From Jaenimonas drosophilae (taxonomy: Eukaryota > Euglenozoa > Kinetoplastea > Trypanosomatida > Trypanosomatidae): 64,000 nt of DNA. Shown here in pieces: positions 1 through 8,986 of this stretch. The stretch spans positions 62,001-126,000 of the forward strand of contig JASAON010001660.1 of assembly GCA_030849065.1 (NCBI GenBank). Reading direction: 5' to 3'. The notes under the pieces are model-generated. The model did no database searches and was not told the origin of the DNA. It saw only the letters and a list, made by a program, of their open reading frames with translations. Every line of letters begins with the position of its first letter. The first letter of the stretch is position 1. Both the position numbers and the translations under genes were made by a program.

Positions 1-799
1 GAGGCGTGGCGGTGCTGCCACGACGGAAGCAGAGCTTTGACACAGGTGAGATGCCCCGCTCACCATCCTGAGAGTGATGAGAGCCGCTCGGTGAGGCACC
101 GACGAAGGACTTCATCGATGACCACCAACGTGAGGGTCCCACGCGGTTGGCGGAGCCCTCTGAGCTCGTCAGCAACGAACGCCCCTCCACGAGGGAGGTG
201 AGGTGCTCGCCGCGTCGCTTTACATCTACAATGATATTCCCCGCGGTGGTGCCCACAGCTGTGTAGACCATGGACTCTCCATCGGCAGCAATTCGTCGCA
301 CACACGCAAAAGATGATGCCGCAAGGTATTCCTCGTGCGGCCCGTCATCAAGGAGCTTAAACTCCACGGAGTGGTCTAGGCTGGAGATGGCGCCGCGCTC
401 ACTGCAGAAGGCGAGGGACTCCTCCGCATCGTCCATCTCACAGACAAAGAGAGGAAGACCTTCTTCGGCAGCCGCAAAGTAGGGGAGCTCCGCCATGCGT
501 GGTTCCGTCCGCTTCCACGACGCGGAGCTCAGATTCCAGAGCCGCACCAGACGCTGATTTTCATCAATGTGCCAACACATGTGCGTGCCCACCCCGGAGA
601 GGTATCGCGACGGCTCCGCCATCGTGCCACCGCAGGTGCCCACGCGGAGCACAGCATCTTCCATGTAGGATGGGTGTACCTGCGGGGCAGCTTCACCCCA
701 CTGGTGCGACCGGCTCGACGTCAACGGCTCTTCCGCGGCATGGATGATAGACTGGCGTTGTGTGCGAGGAACCTTCACGGGTGGCGCAAAGGCAAACAT
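1..799 (-). CDS. Partial protein, beta-propeller-like N-terminus (possible nucleoporin)
   Basis: The frame is open from an ATG at 799 to the window edge, giving 266 residues of an N-terminus whose C-terminal part lies outside the window. The sequence reads as a series of short beta-strand-like segments with WD/propeller flavour, for example GTHMCWHIDENQRLVRLWNL, then LPLFVCEMDD and MVYTAVGTTAGNIIVDV. This pattern is seen in the N-terminal propellers of scaffold nucleoporins of the Nup133/Nup155 type, but no diagnostic motif is visible and the identification is tentative. The start is supported by a pyrimidine tract and AG just upstream (848-871), with no other ATG between. Codon use and GC content match the neighbours. 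Confidence 0.6.
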   Translation of the reverse strand, partial: MFAFAPPVKVPRTQRQSIIHAAEEPLTSSRSHQWGEAAPQVHPSYMEDAVLRVGTCGGTMAEPSRYLSGVGTHMCWHIDENQRLVRLWNLSSASWKRTEPRMAELPYFAAAEEGLPLFVCEMDDAEESLAFCSERGAISSLDHSVEFKLLDDGPHEEYLAASSFACVRRIAADGESMVYTAVGTTAGNIIVDVKRRGEHLTSLVEGRSLLTSSEGSANRVGPSRWWSSMKSFVGASPSGSHHSQDGERGISPVSKLCFRRGSTATP

Positions 800-1211
800 G
801 GTGCTTGTTCAGACTTTGTAAACGCGCAGCAGAAGACGTTGTAAAGTCTGTTGCGACAAAGAAAGCTGTACGTTCGGTACGAGACACCCCCACACGTGTG
901 TGTAGTCTAGAGATCTATGTACTCACCACAGTGAATCCTGACAGGCCTCCTCAGTTGCGGAGCACCAGCCGTTTGAAGAAGTTAAGCTACGCGAACACGG
1001 GCAACAAAAGAAGAAACAGAAGAAGAGAACAGATAAACAGAAACAAAATAACCACGTACGTCAACTTCACCTGGCACAGTTACAATAGTACACAAGATGC
1101 AATTTATGAAGTACCTCACGGGAGGAGTCCTCCTCTTCTATGCACTGCTCAGCCAATCACACAAGGCTGAGGCATCTATCTTGTGGGCAGAAAAGAAATG
1201 AATCGTGCGAT
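800..1211. other. Spacer between the partial gene and primase
   Basis: This stretch holds the splice signal of the first gene and the presumed 3' UTR of the primase gene. It has an 8-bp inverted repeat (cagacttt at 810-817, aaagtctg at 843-850) that would place the acceptor AG in a stem. I see no gene in it. Confidence 0.5.
848..871 (-). promoter_or_regulatory. Candidate trans-splice acceptor of the first gene
   Basis: Read on the minus strand, a pyrimidine-rich run (CTTTCTTTGTCG) is followed by CAACAG, with the AG at 849-848. The first ATG after it is the start at 799, giving a 5' UTR of about 48 nt. This fits kinetoplastid spliced-leader addition. It is inferred from pattern only. Confidence 0.45.
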
Positions 1212-2501
1212 TCACAGTGCTGTGTTTTCCTCTCCAACGCCGTAGCGCTCCTCTGGGTCAAACGTCATCGCGGAGAGCATCTCCTCCAGCGGGGCGAGCC
1301 ACTTTGGCTCGATCTCACGCTGAACGAGGAGCCTCTCCAAAGTTGGTGGGTCGCGAGATGGGTTAAAGGTTGGCAGCTCATCCCACTCCAGTGGAGTGCA
1401 CAAGTAGAGGGAGCCCGGATGCACGCAAAACGGAAGCTTCAGCAAATGATCCCTACGCGTACTAACATGCTCATCCAGCCGTGGATACATCAGCAGCAGC
1501 TGTGTGGCATGCAGCACATCGCGTACATCGGCTGGACTTCCGAGCCCACGGCAGAGCGTGGCCCAACTCAGCACTTGGCCCTCTTCGAACTGGACCTCTC
1601 GAAGGAACGCCTGCAGTGCCTCTCGGCGGCCTTGCTTCAGAACAGAGATGACGGTCTGGTACACAATAGAGGCGGGTTTGGGGTGGTGCTGCATGTTGTT
1701 TGGATTCACTTCTTCTGACTGGACAAAGAGGTTGAGGAAGCTCGTCTCGAGGCAGTTGATGAGAACGCGGCGAATGGTTGGATGAATCGGTCGATGGTTG
1801 GCCAAGTCCGCCACGACGGAGCTGCGCAACGTCTTGGGCATCACCACAGTGAGGTAACCAACCAAGGCGGCGCGCTCATCATCATGGAGGGCACGAGCAC
1901 GGCGATCGCACACCCACAAATGCACACCACGACGTCCGGAGAAGACGGGAAGAAGGTACTTGAAGCCGAAATCATCCACCAAGACGGTTCGGAGTACCTG
2001 GGCCGCACACGACATCCATGCCCAACAGTAGGAGCAGATACTCTTCCCCTCACAACACGAACGCACGTTGTCGTAGTCGGACATGTCAATGTCAAAGACA
2101 AGTTCTCGTTCCACGGGCACCACGTTTGCTGCCCCTTGCTTCTGACTGGGCCGCACATTGTAGACGGCACCGGCATCGATCTTTTCTGGAACATTGCGGC
2201 ATAACTCCGCCTTCAACTCAGCAGCGGAGCTGTAGCTTCGAAATCGGGTGAAAATATCCCCCATGAGTGTGAAGCAGAACTCACGTCGAGCAAGGTAGCT
2301 GCTGGCTGCATGATGAGTGCTTGACGCACCCTTCATCTTGGCAAGCTGTCCGTCACTGAAGTCGGCAGCATCTGCATTCTCAGCCTTTGCTATGCCTTCG
2401 CTCTTCGCCACATCCATGGGTCCAACGTAGGAAAGCCATCGGACGAGCAGCTCGATGGGGAAGACATGCTCGTAGAACTCCCGCAGCGTTGATTCGTTCA
2501 T
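1212..2501 (-). CDS. PRI1: DNA primase small (catalytic) subunit
   Basis: This is the eukaryotic/archaeal PriS-type primase that makes the RNA part of the primer in the polymerase alpha-primase complex in the nucleus. The protein has 429 residues, close to human PRIM1 and yeast Pri1. The catalytic motif ELVFDIDMSDYD holds the metal-binding Asp pair (about residues 137 and 139). It is followed by the family's zinc cluster CC...ICSYCW (149-159) and the nucleotide-binding SGRRGVHLWVCD (188 on). The N-terminus STLREFYEHVFPIELLVRWLSY matches the family opening. I use the ATG at 2501; the frame extends slightly upstream but only through a non-ATG codon. No key residue is missing. Confidence 0.95.
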   Translation of the reverse strand: MNESTLREFYEHVFPIELLVRWLSYVGPMDVAKSEGIAKAENADAADFSDGQLAKMKGASSTHHAASSYLARREFCFTLMGDIFTRFRSYSSAAELKAELCRNVPEKIDAGAVYNVRPSQKQGAANVVPVERELVFDIDMSDYDNVRSCCEGKSICSYCWAWMSCAAQVLRTVLVDDFGFKYLLPVFSGRRGVHLWVCDRRARALHDDERAALVGYLTVVMPKTLRSSVVADLANHRPIHPTIRRVLINCLETSFLNLFVQSEEVNPNNMQHHPKPASIVYQTVISVLKQGRREALQAFLREVQFEEGQVLSWATLCRGLGSPADVRDVLHATQLLLMYPRLDEHVSTRRDHLLKLPFCVHPGSLYLCTPLEWDELPTFNPSRDPPTLERLLVQREIEPKWLAPLEEMLSAMTFDPEERYGVGEENTAL

Positions 2502-2586
2502 GTGCCTACACAACAACCAACTATATCAGCTACAACAGCACAATACAAAACAGTGAACAACAGAGCAGGCGTACTGAGAGAAAATG

Positions 2587-2609
2587 ACACACACTCACAC
2601 ACACACACT
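2587..2609. repeat. CA-rich microsatellite
   Basis: An imperfect (CA)n run lies in the spacer between primase and the cyclic-nucleotide-binding protein. On the transcribed minus strand it reads as TG repeats. Confidence 0.7.
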
Positions 2610-2752
2610 CATGCTCATGACACCACAACAACACACTTCTCCTTGCACTGGACATGTTCCGTGGGTCTTGGTCACCCATTGCACAGCACGAGGACGGGTG
2701 ACTTCACCCACACTGCCTTGGTTGAGTGGTATGAAGCGCTGACGAAGGACGT

Positions 2753-4957
2753 CTAGAACTTCATCCGCGTGTATGATACATGGGCCTTCACCTGGCGCTT
2801 TTGATGCACATCGTCGAGCAGCTGCTCCCGATAGACTGCCCACTGGAGCTGCTTCTCATACTGTTCGTGGAGATCATCATGCGAAGGGTAGCCCTTCACG
2901 AACTCGCGTAGCCGTGTCAGCGTCATGCCGCTGATGCACTTCTTGGCGTGAGGATATGCCAGCATGTAGAGCTGACTAGGTCGCTGAGCGTAGACCGTTG
3001 CCATGCGTGGAGCAGAGATGGCCGGGTAGCGCATATCCTCGAGCTCCTCCGCAATGCGGCTGCATACCTCATCGCTTTCTTCCGTGCGCGTGCCACCCTC
3101 CTCCTCTGCCACAACAGCTGAGGGTTGAGATTGGGGCTCCACCACCGTGTGCTCCAAATCCTTGAGGAAGCTGACGGACTGAAATCGATCAGCACCATCC
3201 GCAGCAGCCGCAGCCGCAGTCTCGTCTTCACCCTTGTGTGCCGTTGTAGGAACAGCGGCATGACGCGCCGGGTTCTCCTCCACCACAGCCCCCTCGGCGC
3301 GCTCCTCCGACTTGCTCTCCTCCGTACCCGCGCGTTGTGGGCTCTCCTTCACCTGACGAAGAATCTGCAGGAATCCATCGTGGCCCTCCACAGACACCGG
3401 CGGGAGTTGATACCGCGAGGACAACGCCTTCATCCAGTACTCATTACTCCAGACGGTGCCCTCACCCGGGCGCAAGTCGGGGTTGTGTGCCAAAAGACCC
3501 AGCTCCCCGACAAACTCCCCCGCATTCATTGTGGCAACCTGCATCACGCGCTCATCTGGGCAGAGGGCGGAGGCCTCCCAGCCAAGGTCCGCACACTCCT
3601 CCCGCAGCTCCTGCCGCATGCGTGCGTCCGTGTGCTTCACATCGTTGAAGAAGAACTGATCTCGCTTACGTGAGGGGTCATGAACACGCCGCGTCACGAC
3701 GAGGTTGCCATTGACAATGAAGTACAAGGCATCGGATGGACGACCCTCTTGAACGAGGAGCTGCTTCGCCTGGAGGCGCAGAGGAATGAGGTAGGACGCA
3801 CACTCATCAAACTCCTCATCGCTCCAATCTTGAAAGACAGGGAACTGCAGGCGATGACGTAGGAAGTCGGCCTGGGCCTCGACACGTTGGCGCTCCGCGC
3901 GACGAATAACCTTCCAAAGACGGCCGTTGTGGCCTGGATCAATCTTGAGGAGCATCGAACGCTCCACCGCAATGTAGCGTGATTCGGGCGGCAGGTTGGC
4001 GTCAAGGAGCTCATAGCCCAAGGTATCTCCAGGGAGCACCGGATACTCCTGCCGACCGTCAATAGTCGGGATCTCGAGCAGGAGCTTCCCTTGCAGGAGC
4101 ACAAAGAGTGGCTGGTCGGGGTAGTCCTCGGACGCACCACCAAGGGTGGAGGCGAGGCTCGCATCTTCCAGTATGGAATCATTCATGCTGCCCGCCTGTG
4201 AGAGGCGATGAACAGGCCGGGCGGTTTGCAGAATAGAGCCCTTCTTGGTGCGGCTGCCAGATGCCTCAGGGGTTAGACTACTGCTCTTCACCGCCCCACC
4301 ATCGCTACTCTGCTCGGCTGGAGCGGAATCGCAGTTGTTCGTGCTGGCCTCTGCGTGGGACGTCTCGGGTGGGGCGATAGGCTCCTTGGCGCTGCACAAC
4401 TCCTTGTGGTACATAAAATCTAGCGGTTCGTGGAGGCTACCCTCGAGGAGTCGCATCGCCTCGTCCTCCTCTTCCATCTCCTCCGCCGTGGTTGGGCGGC
4501 GTACGGCATGAATAACTGCGCCATGCCCGCGTGTGTGTTCCAGCTTCATCACTCCAGCGACAGCAAGCAAGTCATCCTCTGTGAGCTCAGAGAAGAAGGG
4601 AATACGCTGCAGAAGTTGGATGCTCTGCGTAACGTCCTCGTCTGCGCGGTACAAGAGAGGAAAGTGAAGACTTTGCTCCAGCTGCCTCCACGCAAGCACG
4701 TCGTCCATGGGTGGTGGAGCCTCACTGACGGCGTTGACGCTGTGGGTGGCCACCGCCATGCTGAAGTCATTTGACTCATTCGCCCTTCGCTTCGATACCG
4801 CAGAGGTGCTCGCGATAGGCGGCAAATCCAAGCCAAGAACAATATTGAGAGGCGGAAGCTTCGCCACCTGCTCCGCCACCGTCTCGCCACTCTGCCCTTT
4901 GCTTCGGCTTTGCGATGCCTTTCGAAACAAGGGAGGACGCCCACCAATAGAACTCAT
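2753..4957 (-). CDS. Cyclic nucleotide-binding domain protein (two CNB-like domains)
   Basis: The protein has 734 residues. A first cyclic-nucleotide-binding fold begins near residue 118 with the helix IPFFSELTEDDLLAVAGVM. It appears interrupted by about 130 residues of acidic and Ser-rich low complexity, then resumes with PLFVLLQGKLLLEIP and VLPGDTLGYE. A second domain follows at about 365-500, with FPVFQDWSDEEFDECASYLIPL, LYFIVNGNLVVTRRV and the phosphate-cassette-like GEFVGELGLLAHNP. The canonical cassette Arg that contacts cyclic phosphate is not obvious, so ligand binding is uncertain. There is no kinase, channel or GEF domain. The C-terminus is a basic helical tail. The start is the first in-frame ATG (4957); the longer frame begins with GTG. 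Role unknown; a cytoskeletal or flagellar scaffold is possible. Confidence 0.85.
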   Translation of the reverse strand: MSSIGGRPPLFRKASQSRSKGQSGETVAEQVAKLPPLNIVLGLDLPPIASTSAVSKRRANESNDFSMAVATHSVNAVSEAPPPMDDVLAWRQLEQSLHFPLLYRADEDVTQSIQLLQRIPFFSELTEDDLLAVAGVMKLEHTRGHGAVIHAVRRPTTAEEMEEEDEAMRLLEGSLHEPLDFMYHKELCSAKEPIAPPETSHAEASTNNCDSAPAEQSSDGGAVKSSSLTPEASGSRTKKGSILQTARPVHRLSQAGSMNDSILEDASLASTLGGASEDYPDQPLFVLLQGKLLLEIPTIDGRQEYPVLPGDTLGYELLDANLPPESRYIAVERSMLLKIDPGHNGRLWKVIRRAERQRVEAQADFLRHRLQFPVFQDWSDEEFDECASYLIPLRLQAKQLLVQEGRPSDALYFIVNGNLVVTRRVHDPSRKRDQFFFNDVKHTDARMRQELREECADLGWEASALCPDERVMQVATMNAGEFVGELGLLAHNPDLRPGEGTVWSNEYWMKALSSRYQLPPVSVEGHDGFLQILRQVKESPQRAGTEESKSEERAEGAVVEENPARHAAVPTTAHKGEDETAAAAAADGADRFQSVSFLKDLEHTVVEPQSQPSAVVAEEEGGTRTEESDEVCSRIAEELEDMRYPAISAPRMATVYAQRPSQLYMLAYPHAKKCISGMTLTRLREFVKGYPSHDDLHEQYEKQLQWAVYREQLLDDVHQKRQVKAHVSYTRMKF

Positions 4958-5152
4958 TGGATATGATGAACACAGCAGCCCTCTACACAAGCAAGCCACT
5001 CCAGAAACAACCTAACGCACAAGGAAAAGCAAGAAGAGCAGCACACATAAATCATAGAAACACCCACTTGCAACAACACCACCCATCGCATACAACAAGC
5101 ACCATACCAAACATAACGCGCCTCCATATTGGAACAATCTAATCTAGCAACG

Positions 5153-8100
5153 TCAATGATTCCGCACCACCCAGCGTTCCAAAGGAGCAAAACGTTTAAC
5201 CAACAAATCAGCACTCTCACTGGCACCAGCCATTGCTGCATTCACGGATGCTTCATCCGCCATAGCTTTCACCTTCACACCACCACCAAAGAGACATTTT
5301 GGCGTTCTCGTACCGGAAATAGAATCACGGCGATCACTCATCTTCTTACGCACAAGACGAGCATACTTTACACGCCGATCATCCTCATCTTCCTCAATCA
5401 TTAACCGAGAATCCTCTTCTAGAGCCACCAAATCCGCCACCACGCAACCCTGCAAAGCCACCCGCTGAGCTCTTTCCTTCACAACATCAGGATCCACAGC
5501 ACCATCTAAAAAAACGTTGAACAACCGTGCACTAACAGAAACCAATTTATCACCTTCAACGACCCCGACAGCAGAAGGCACATCACCACTTCCACCATCC
5601 CACAACTTGTCCGTTTCAGTGTTCATCAAACAATCCTTGCCAGCGGAGATGTCGTCAAACTCGCTCTGCTCGGCATCAGCAATGTTAGCACGAGTGGCCT
5701 CTTCTTCGCTTTCCACAGCATCAAGCTCATGTTTGTTGCGGGCATCGCGCTCCTCCTTCTCAATAGCAGCACGGTCGTCCTGCTCATCAGCCATAAGCTC
5801 CTGCAGTGCACGCTCAAGGGCGGCAAGGCGTTCAGCAAGGTCATTCAAGTCCTTCTCAGCCTGATCCTTGGCAGCGGAGATGTCGTCAAACTCGCTCTGC
5901 TCGGCATCAGCAATGTTAGCACGAGTGGCCTCTTCTTCGCTTTCCACGGCATCAAGCTCATGTTTGTTGCGGGCATCGCGCTCCTCCTTCTCAATAGCAG
6001 CACGGTCGTCCTGCTCATCAGCCATAAGCTCCTGCAGTGCACGCTCAAGGGCGGCAAGGCGTTCAGCAAGGTCATTCAAGTCCTTCTCAGCCTGGTCCTT
6101 GGCAGCGGAGATGTCGTCAAGCTCATCAAGTTGTTTGACGGGCTTTTGCGACTCTCTTATTGTTGTGTCGATGTTGTCAATAGTTTGCTGGGTATGTGTA
6201 TTGTCGGTTGTTTCATGGGTGGAGTTGTGAAGGCTGTCGGAATCTTGTTCCTCATCGACGCTCTGAGTGGCGCTTGCAGGTCGCTGGGTTCCTGCACCGC
6301 TGGTGAGCATAGTAGAGTCTTCTGAGGGCTGGAGGAAGAGACTTGTTTCTGTTGTGCCATAGCTGCTTTCTGGTTGTATGTGGAGATGGCCACGCGGATG
6401 GTGGAGAGGGCTAGCGTATGAACTTTCAGTGTCTTGCTGGCCGGACATGGAAAGTGGCAGGGGCTGTTCGTCTAGTGGGCTGTGGAGACCTGCGTTGATC
6501 TCGGCAATTCGTAGTCGCTCGAGTGCGACGATATTATTGCGGCGGTCCACCTCTTCTGCGACACACTCACCAAGATCCTGTGCTGCGATCCGAAGTAGAT
6601 GTGTTTGGGTCTCACGCTGCAGTGTTCGCTTTGCAGCGTCCTTCTCCTCCACTGCAGCCAATGTCTCAATGCCACTAAACGCAACATCCTCCTCCAACTC
6701 AATCATGCTACGTTCGTGAGACATCTCGTACTCAAAGTCTGGGTGAACTCGAAGCGCTGGCCCTTCTTTAGCCTTGGTGGTCGGAATTGGAGACTTGGAG
6801 GGTGAGATATCGGGGACGTGACTAAATGTGCTAGGCTCATTGGTACGATCTCGAGATGGAGATGTCAGAGCGGACTGGTTCTTGGGACTCCTGGTGGGCG
6901 TAGGCGTGCCATGTTCGCTAGTGCCGTGCTGTTGCTGGGGTGCCGTGCTGGACTCCCTTGCACGATCTCGAGATGGAGATGTCAGAGCGGACTGGTTCTT
7001 GGGACTCCTGGTGGGCGTAGGCGTGCCACGTTCACTAGTGCCGTGCTGTTGCTGGGGTGCCGTGCTGGACTCCCCTGCACGATCTCGAGATGGGGATGTC
7101 AGAGCGGACTGGTTCTTGGGACTCCTGGTGGGCGTAGGCGTGCCATGTTCACTAGTGCCGTGCTGTTGCTGGGGTGTTGTGCTGGACTCGCCTGTAGGAC
7201 CACTGGAAGAGCGCGGTACCTTGTCATCTTCACCTTGGGTGCTATCCTGGCGTGGAGGCCTTCCAGAGGGCGGCACTGGTGGCGGAGAGGTTGAGCGCAT
7301 GGAGTTGGGTGATTGAAGAGAGGGGGCATGAGTGGAAGTCCTCGCTTCACGCTCCTTCTCGTCAGGGACTAAATGCATAGGAGCAAGCCAATCAAGTTCA
7401 TCGAGTTCTTCAACCATGATGCGATCGCGTCCGTCATCCTCATCGAGAACTAGCTTCCATAGTGCTTCAGCATTGAGAGGCTGTGTGAGCTTAGCTCGGG
7501 TGTGCGACCATGCAGCATCATGTGTTGCAGCAATGGCAGACGTGTCCTTGGCACCCCGTAGGTGCTGTAATGGCAGTGTTTCGAAGTTGGTTAACTCATT
7601 AGCCAAAACCTCGTCCCGATGATCCTCCTCCGCGTTCTGAAGACGCTGAATGGGGTGCAGATTGCTGTGGAAGTAGCGAGCAAGCTCATCGAACTCATCA
7701 ATCTCCTGCGCCATGCAGCGGTCTCGGTCTTCATCCTCGCGAAGCACATAGGGGTTGATGGCGCGGGGGTGAGAGAGTTCTTCATCGTCGTAGATACTTC
7801 GGCCATGGGTTCCCAAATTGGTTTCAAGACCAGTGGTGGAGACTGCGGTGGGCGTCTTTGCAGGTTTGGCCTTCTTGGCTGCTGCTCGAGTAGGTGGCTT
7901 GGGTACTCGTTTCGGTACGGTCTTCACCATGCCTTGGTGAATGTGATCCAAGTCGGATTGGTAGTTGCTGAGGAGAAGATCGCGCTGTGCAGCTTCTCCT
8001 TCTTCCAGCATGCTGGCAAGCTGCTGGTACACATCCTGAGGGCCACGACCCGTGCTTGGACCACGCGCGCTGCCGTGTTGCGTCCAGCGGTCATCCACGG

Positions 8101-8986
8101 CGAAGGAGAATTGTGTTCGAGGGCTCGTGCCACTAGGACTGAAGCTGTTTTCCCTCACAAGACGCAATCCTTCGGTTGGGTATCTGCGTGGGCTCGATGG
8201 ATCTCCTTCTTCACGTTGAGCCAAGGCCTCTAGCGCCGTCAGCGATCCGTCGGTACGGAACTGCTGATAGGCTCTGCCAAGACTAATGATGAAGAGCCGC
8301 TCCTCCGCCACAATGTAATTACGTGCCTTGATCTCCTTGTTGATGCACTCGTCAATGTTCTGCGCGCTATAACGCAGCTGAAGCATCTGAGCCTCACGTT
8401 GTTGTGCACGAGCCAAGGCCAACTTCTTCTCCTCCTCTCCGTAGGTTTCGATAAACCGAAATGCAAACTTTTCCTCTTCATCAATTACCTTCCAGCTGTT
8501 GGCCATCGATTCAAGAAGACGGCGCATGGCTTCAATATCGGCCGTGGATGCTCCCGTCCATCGTCGTGTGGAAGGAAGATAGCTACGCTGTGCACCAAGC
8601 TGGTGAGATGGAGATGAGGTGGTAAGCGGCTCCGCATGCAGGCCACGTGCGGGGGAGGCTGTCTTTGAGCGCGGAGATAGGCTCTTGTCCTGAGCTGCAC
8701 CGGTGTGAATGGTGTACTCAACGGGAGGTGGGCCAAAAACGGTGCTCCCTCGTCGAGAACGCTCCTGAACTTTTCCACGGCGTGGTAATACCGCCGATGT
8801 CCCACCTTCTTGGCTCTCTTGGGTCTCCTCCACAATGTCAACCGCGCGACGGGAGAGTCGCGTCTGAACCTGCGGAAGCTTCAAAGGGGGCACCGCTGCT
8901 GACGACGCCTGCGGGCGCGCTGCCGCATCACGTCGTGGTGCGGCTGCTGCACCTCTCCCCTGACCACGGCCTCTTCCTGGAAGCAT
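5153..8986 (-). CDS. Large repeat-rich hypothetical protein, 1277 aa
   Basis: I do not recognise a family. The N-terminus is Arg/Ala/Pro-rich. Helical, charged modules follow: residues near 165-235 (FAFRFIETYGEEEKKLALAR to IVAEERLFIISLG) resemble a second block near 775-850 (VAFSGIETLAAVEEKDAAKR to IVALERLRIAEINAG), so a roughly 70-residue module is duplicated and diverged. Between them are shorter acidic motifs of the type RDRCMAQEIDEFDELA and GRDRIMVEELDELDWLA. A Ser/Pro/Gln-rich region carries three 39-residue tandem repeats, and near the C-terminus two almost identical 77-residue coiled-coil repeats lie in tandem. The ATG at 8986 is preceded by a TTATTACAG acceptor near 9031. The composition suggests a cytoskeletal or flagellar structural protein, but this is inference. 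Confidence 0.85.
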   Translation of the reverse strand: MLPGRGRGQGRGAAAAPRRDAAARPQASSAAVPPLKLPQVQTRLSRRAVDIVEETQESQEGGTSAVLPRRGKVQERSRRGSTVFGPPPVEYTIHTGAAQDKSLSPRSKTASPARGLHAEPLTTSSPSHQLGAQRSYLPSTRRWTGASTADIEAMRRLLESMANSWKVIDEEEKFAFRFIETYGEEEKKLALARAQQREAQMLQLRYSAQNIDECINKEIKARNYIVAEERLFIISLGRAYQQFRTDGSLTALEALAQREEGDPSSPRRYPTEGLRLVRENSFSPSGTSPRTQFSFAVDDRWTQHGSARGPSTGRGPQDVYQQLASMLEEGEAAQRDLLLSNYQSDLDHIHQGMVKTVPKRVPKPPTRAAAKKAKPAKTPTAVSTTGLETNLGTHGRSIYDDEELSHPRAINPYVLREDEDRDRCMAQEIDEFDELARYFHSNLHPIQRLQNAEEDHRDEVLANELTNFETLPLQHLRGAKDTSAIAATHDAAWSHTRAKLTQPLNAEALWKLVLDEDDGRDRIMVEELDELDWLAPMHLVPDEKEREARTSTHAPSLQSPNSMRSTSPPPVPPSGRPPRQDSTQGEDDKVPRSSSGPTGESSTTPQQQHGTSEHGTPTPTRSPKNQSALTSPSRDRAGESSTAPQQQHGTSERGTPTPTRSPKNQSALTSPSRDRARESSTAPQQQHGTSEHGTPTPTRSPKNQSALTSPSRDRTNEPSTFSHVPDISPSKSPIPTTKAKEGPALRVHPDFEYEMSHERSMIELEEDVAFSGIETLAAVEEKDAAKRTLQRETQTHLLRIAAQDLGECVAEEVDRRNNIVALERLRIAEINAGLHSPLDEQPLPLSMSGQQDTESSYASPLHHPRGHLHIQPESSYGTTETSLFLQPSEDSTMLTSGAGTQRPASATQSVDEEQDSDSLHNSTHETTDNTHTQQTIDNIDTTIRESQKPVKQLDELDDISAAKDQAEKDLNDLAERLAALERALQELMADEQDDRAAIEKEERDARNKHELDAVESEEEATRANIADAEQSEFDDISAAKDQAEKDLNDLAERLAALERALQELMADEQDDRAAIEKEERDARNKHELDAVESEEEATRANIADAEQSEFDDISAGKDCLMNTETDKLWDGGSGDVPSAVGVVEGDKLVSVSARLFNVFLDGAVDPDVVKERAQRVALQGCVVADLVALEEDSRLMIEEDEDDRRVKYARLVRKKMSDRRDSISGTRTPKCLFGGGVKVKAMADEASVNAAMAGASESADLLVKRFAPLERWVVRNH
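5641..6121 (-). repeat. Tandem 231-bp coding repeat, two copies plus a start of a third
   Basis: The copies at 5641-5871 and 5872-6102 differ at only a few bases, and the first 19 bases or so of a third copy follow. Each encodes 77 residues of a charged coiled coil beginning FDDISAAKDQAEKDLNDL. The near identity at silent positions indicates recent unequal exchange or slippage. Confidence 0.9.
6840..7197 (-). repeat. Tandem 117-bp coding repeat, three copies
   Basis: The word gatctcgagatgg recurs at 6847, 6964 and 7081, a 117-bp period. Each unit encodes 39 residues rich in Thr, Pro, Ser and Gln (GTPTPTRSPKNQSALTSPSR followed by a QQQHGTSE segment). Differences are mostly single bases. Confidence 0.9.

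Noticed and set aside
5729..6325. 198-codon plus-strand frame with membrane-like repeats
   Set aside because: It is the antisense of the 77-residue coiled-coil repeats; hydrophobicity comes from reading Glu/Lys codons backwards.
6818..7316. Cys/Trp/Leu-rich plus-strand repeat frames
   Set aside because: They are antisense to the 39-residue Ser/Pro repeats of the minus-strand gene.
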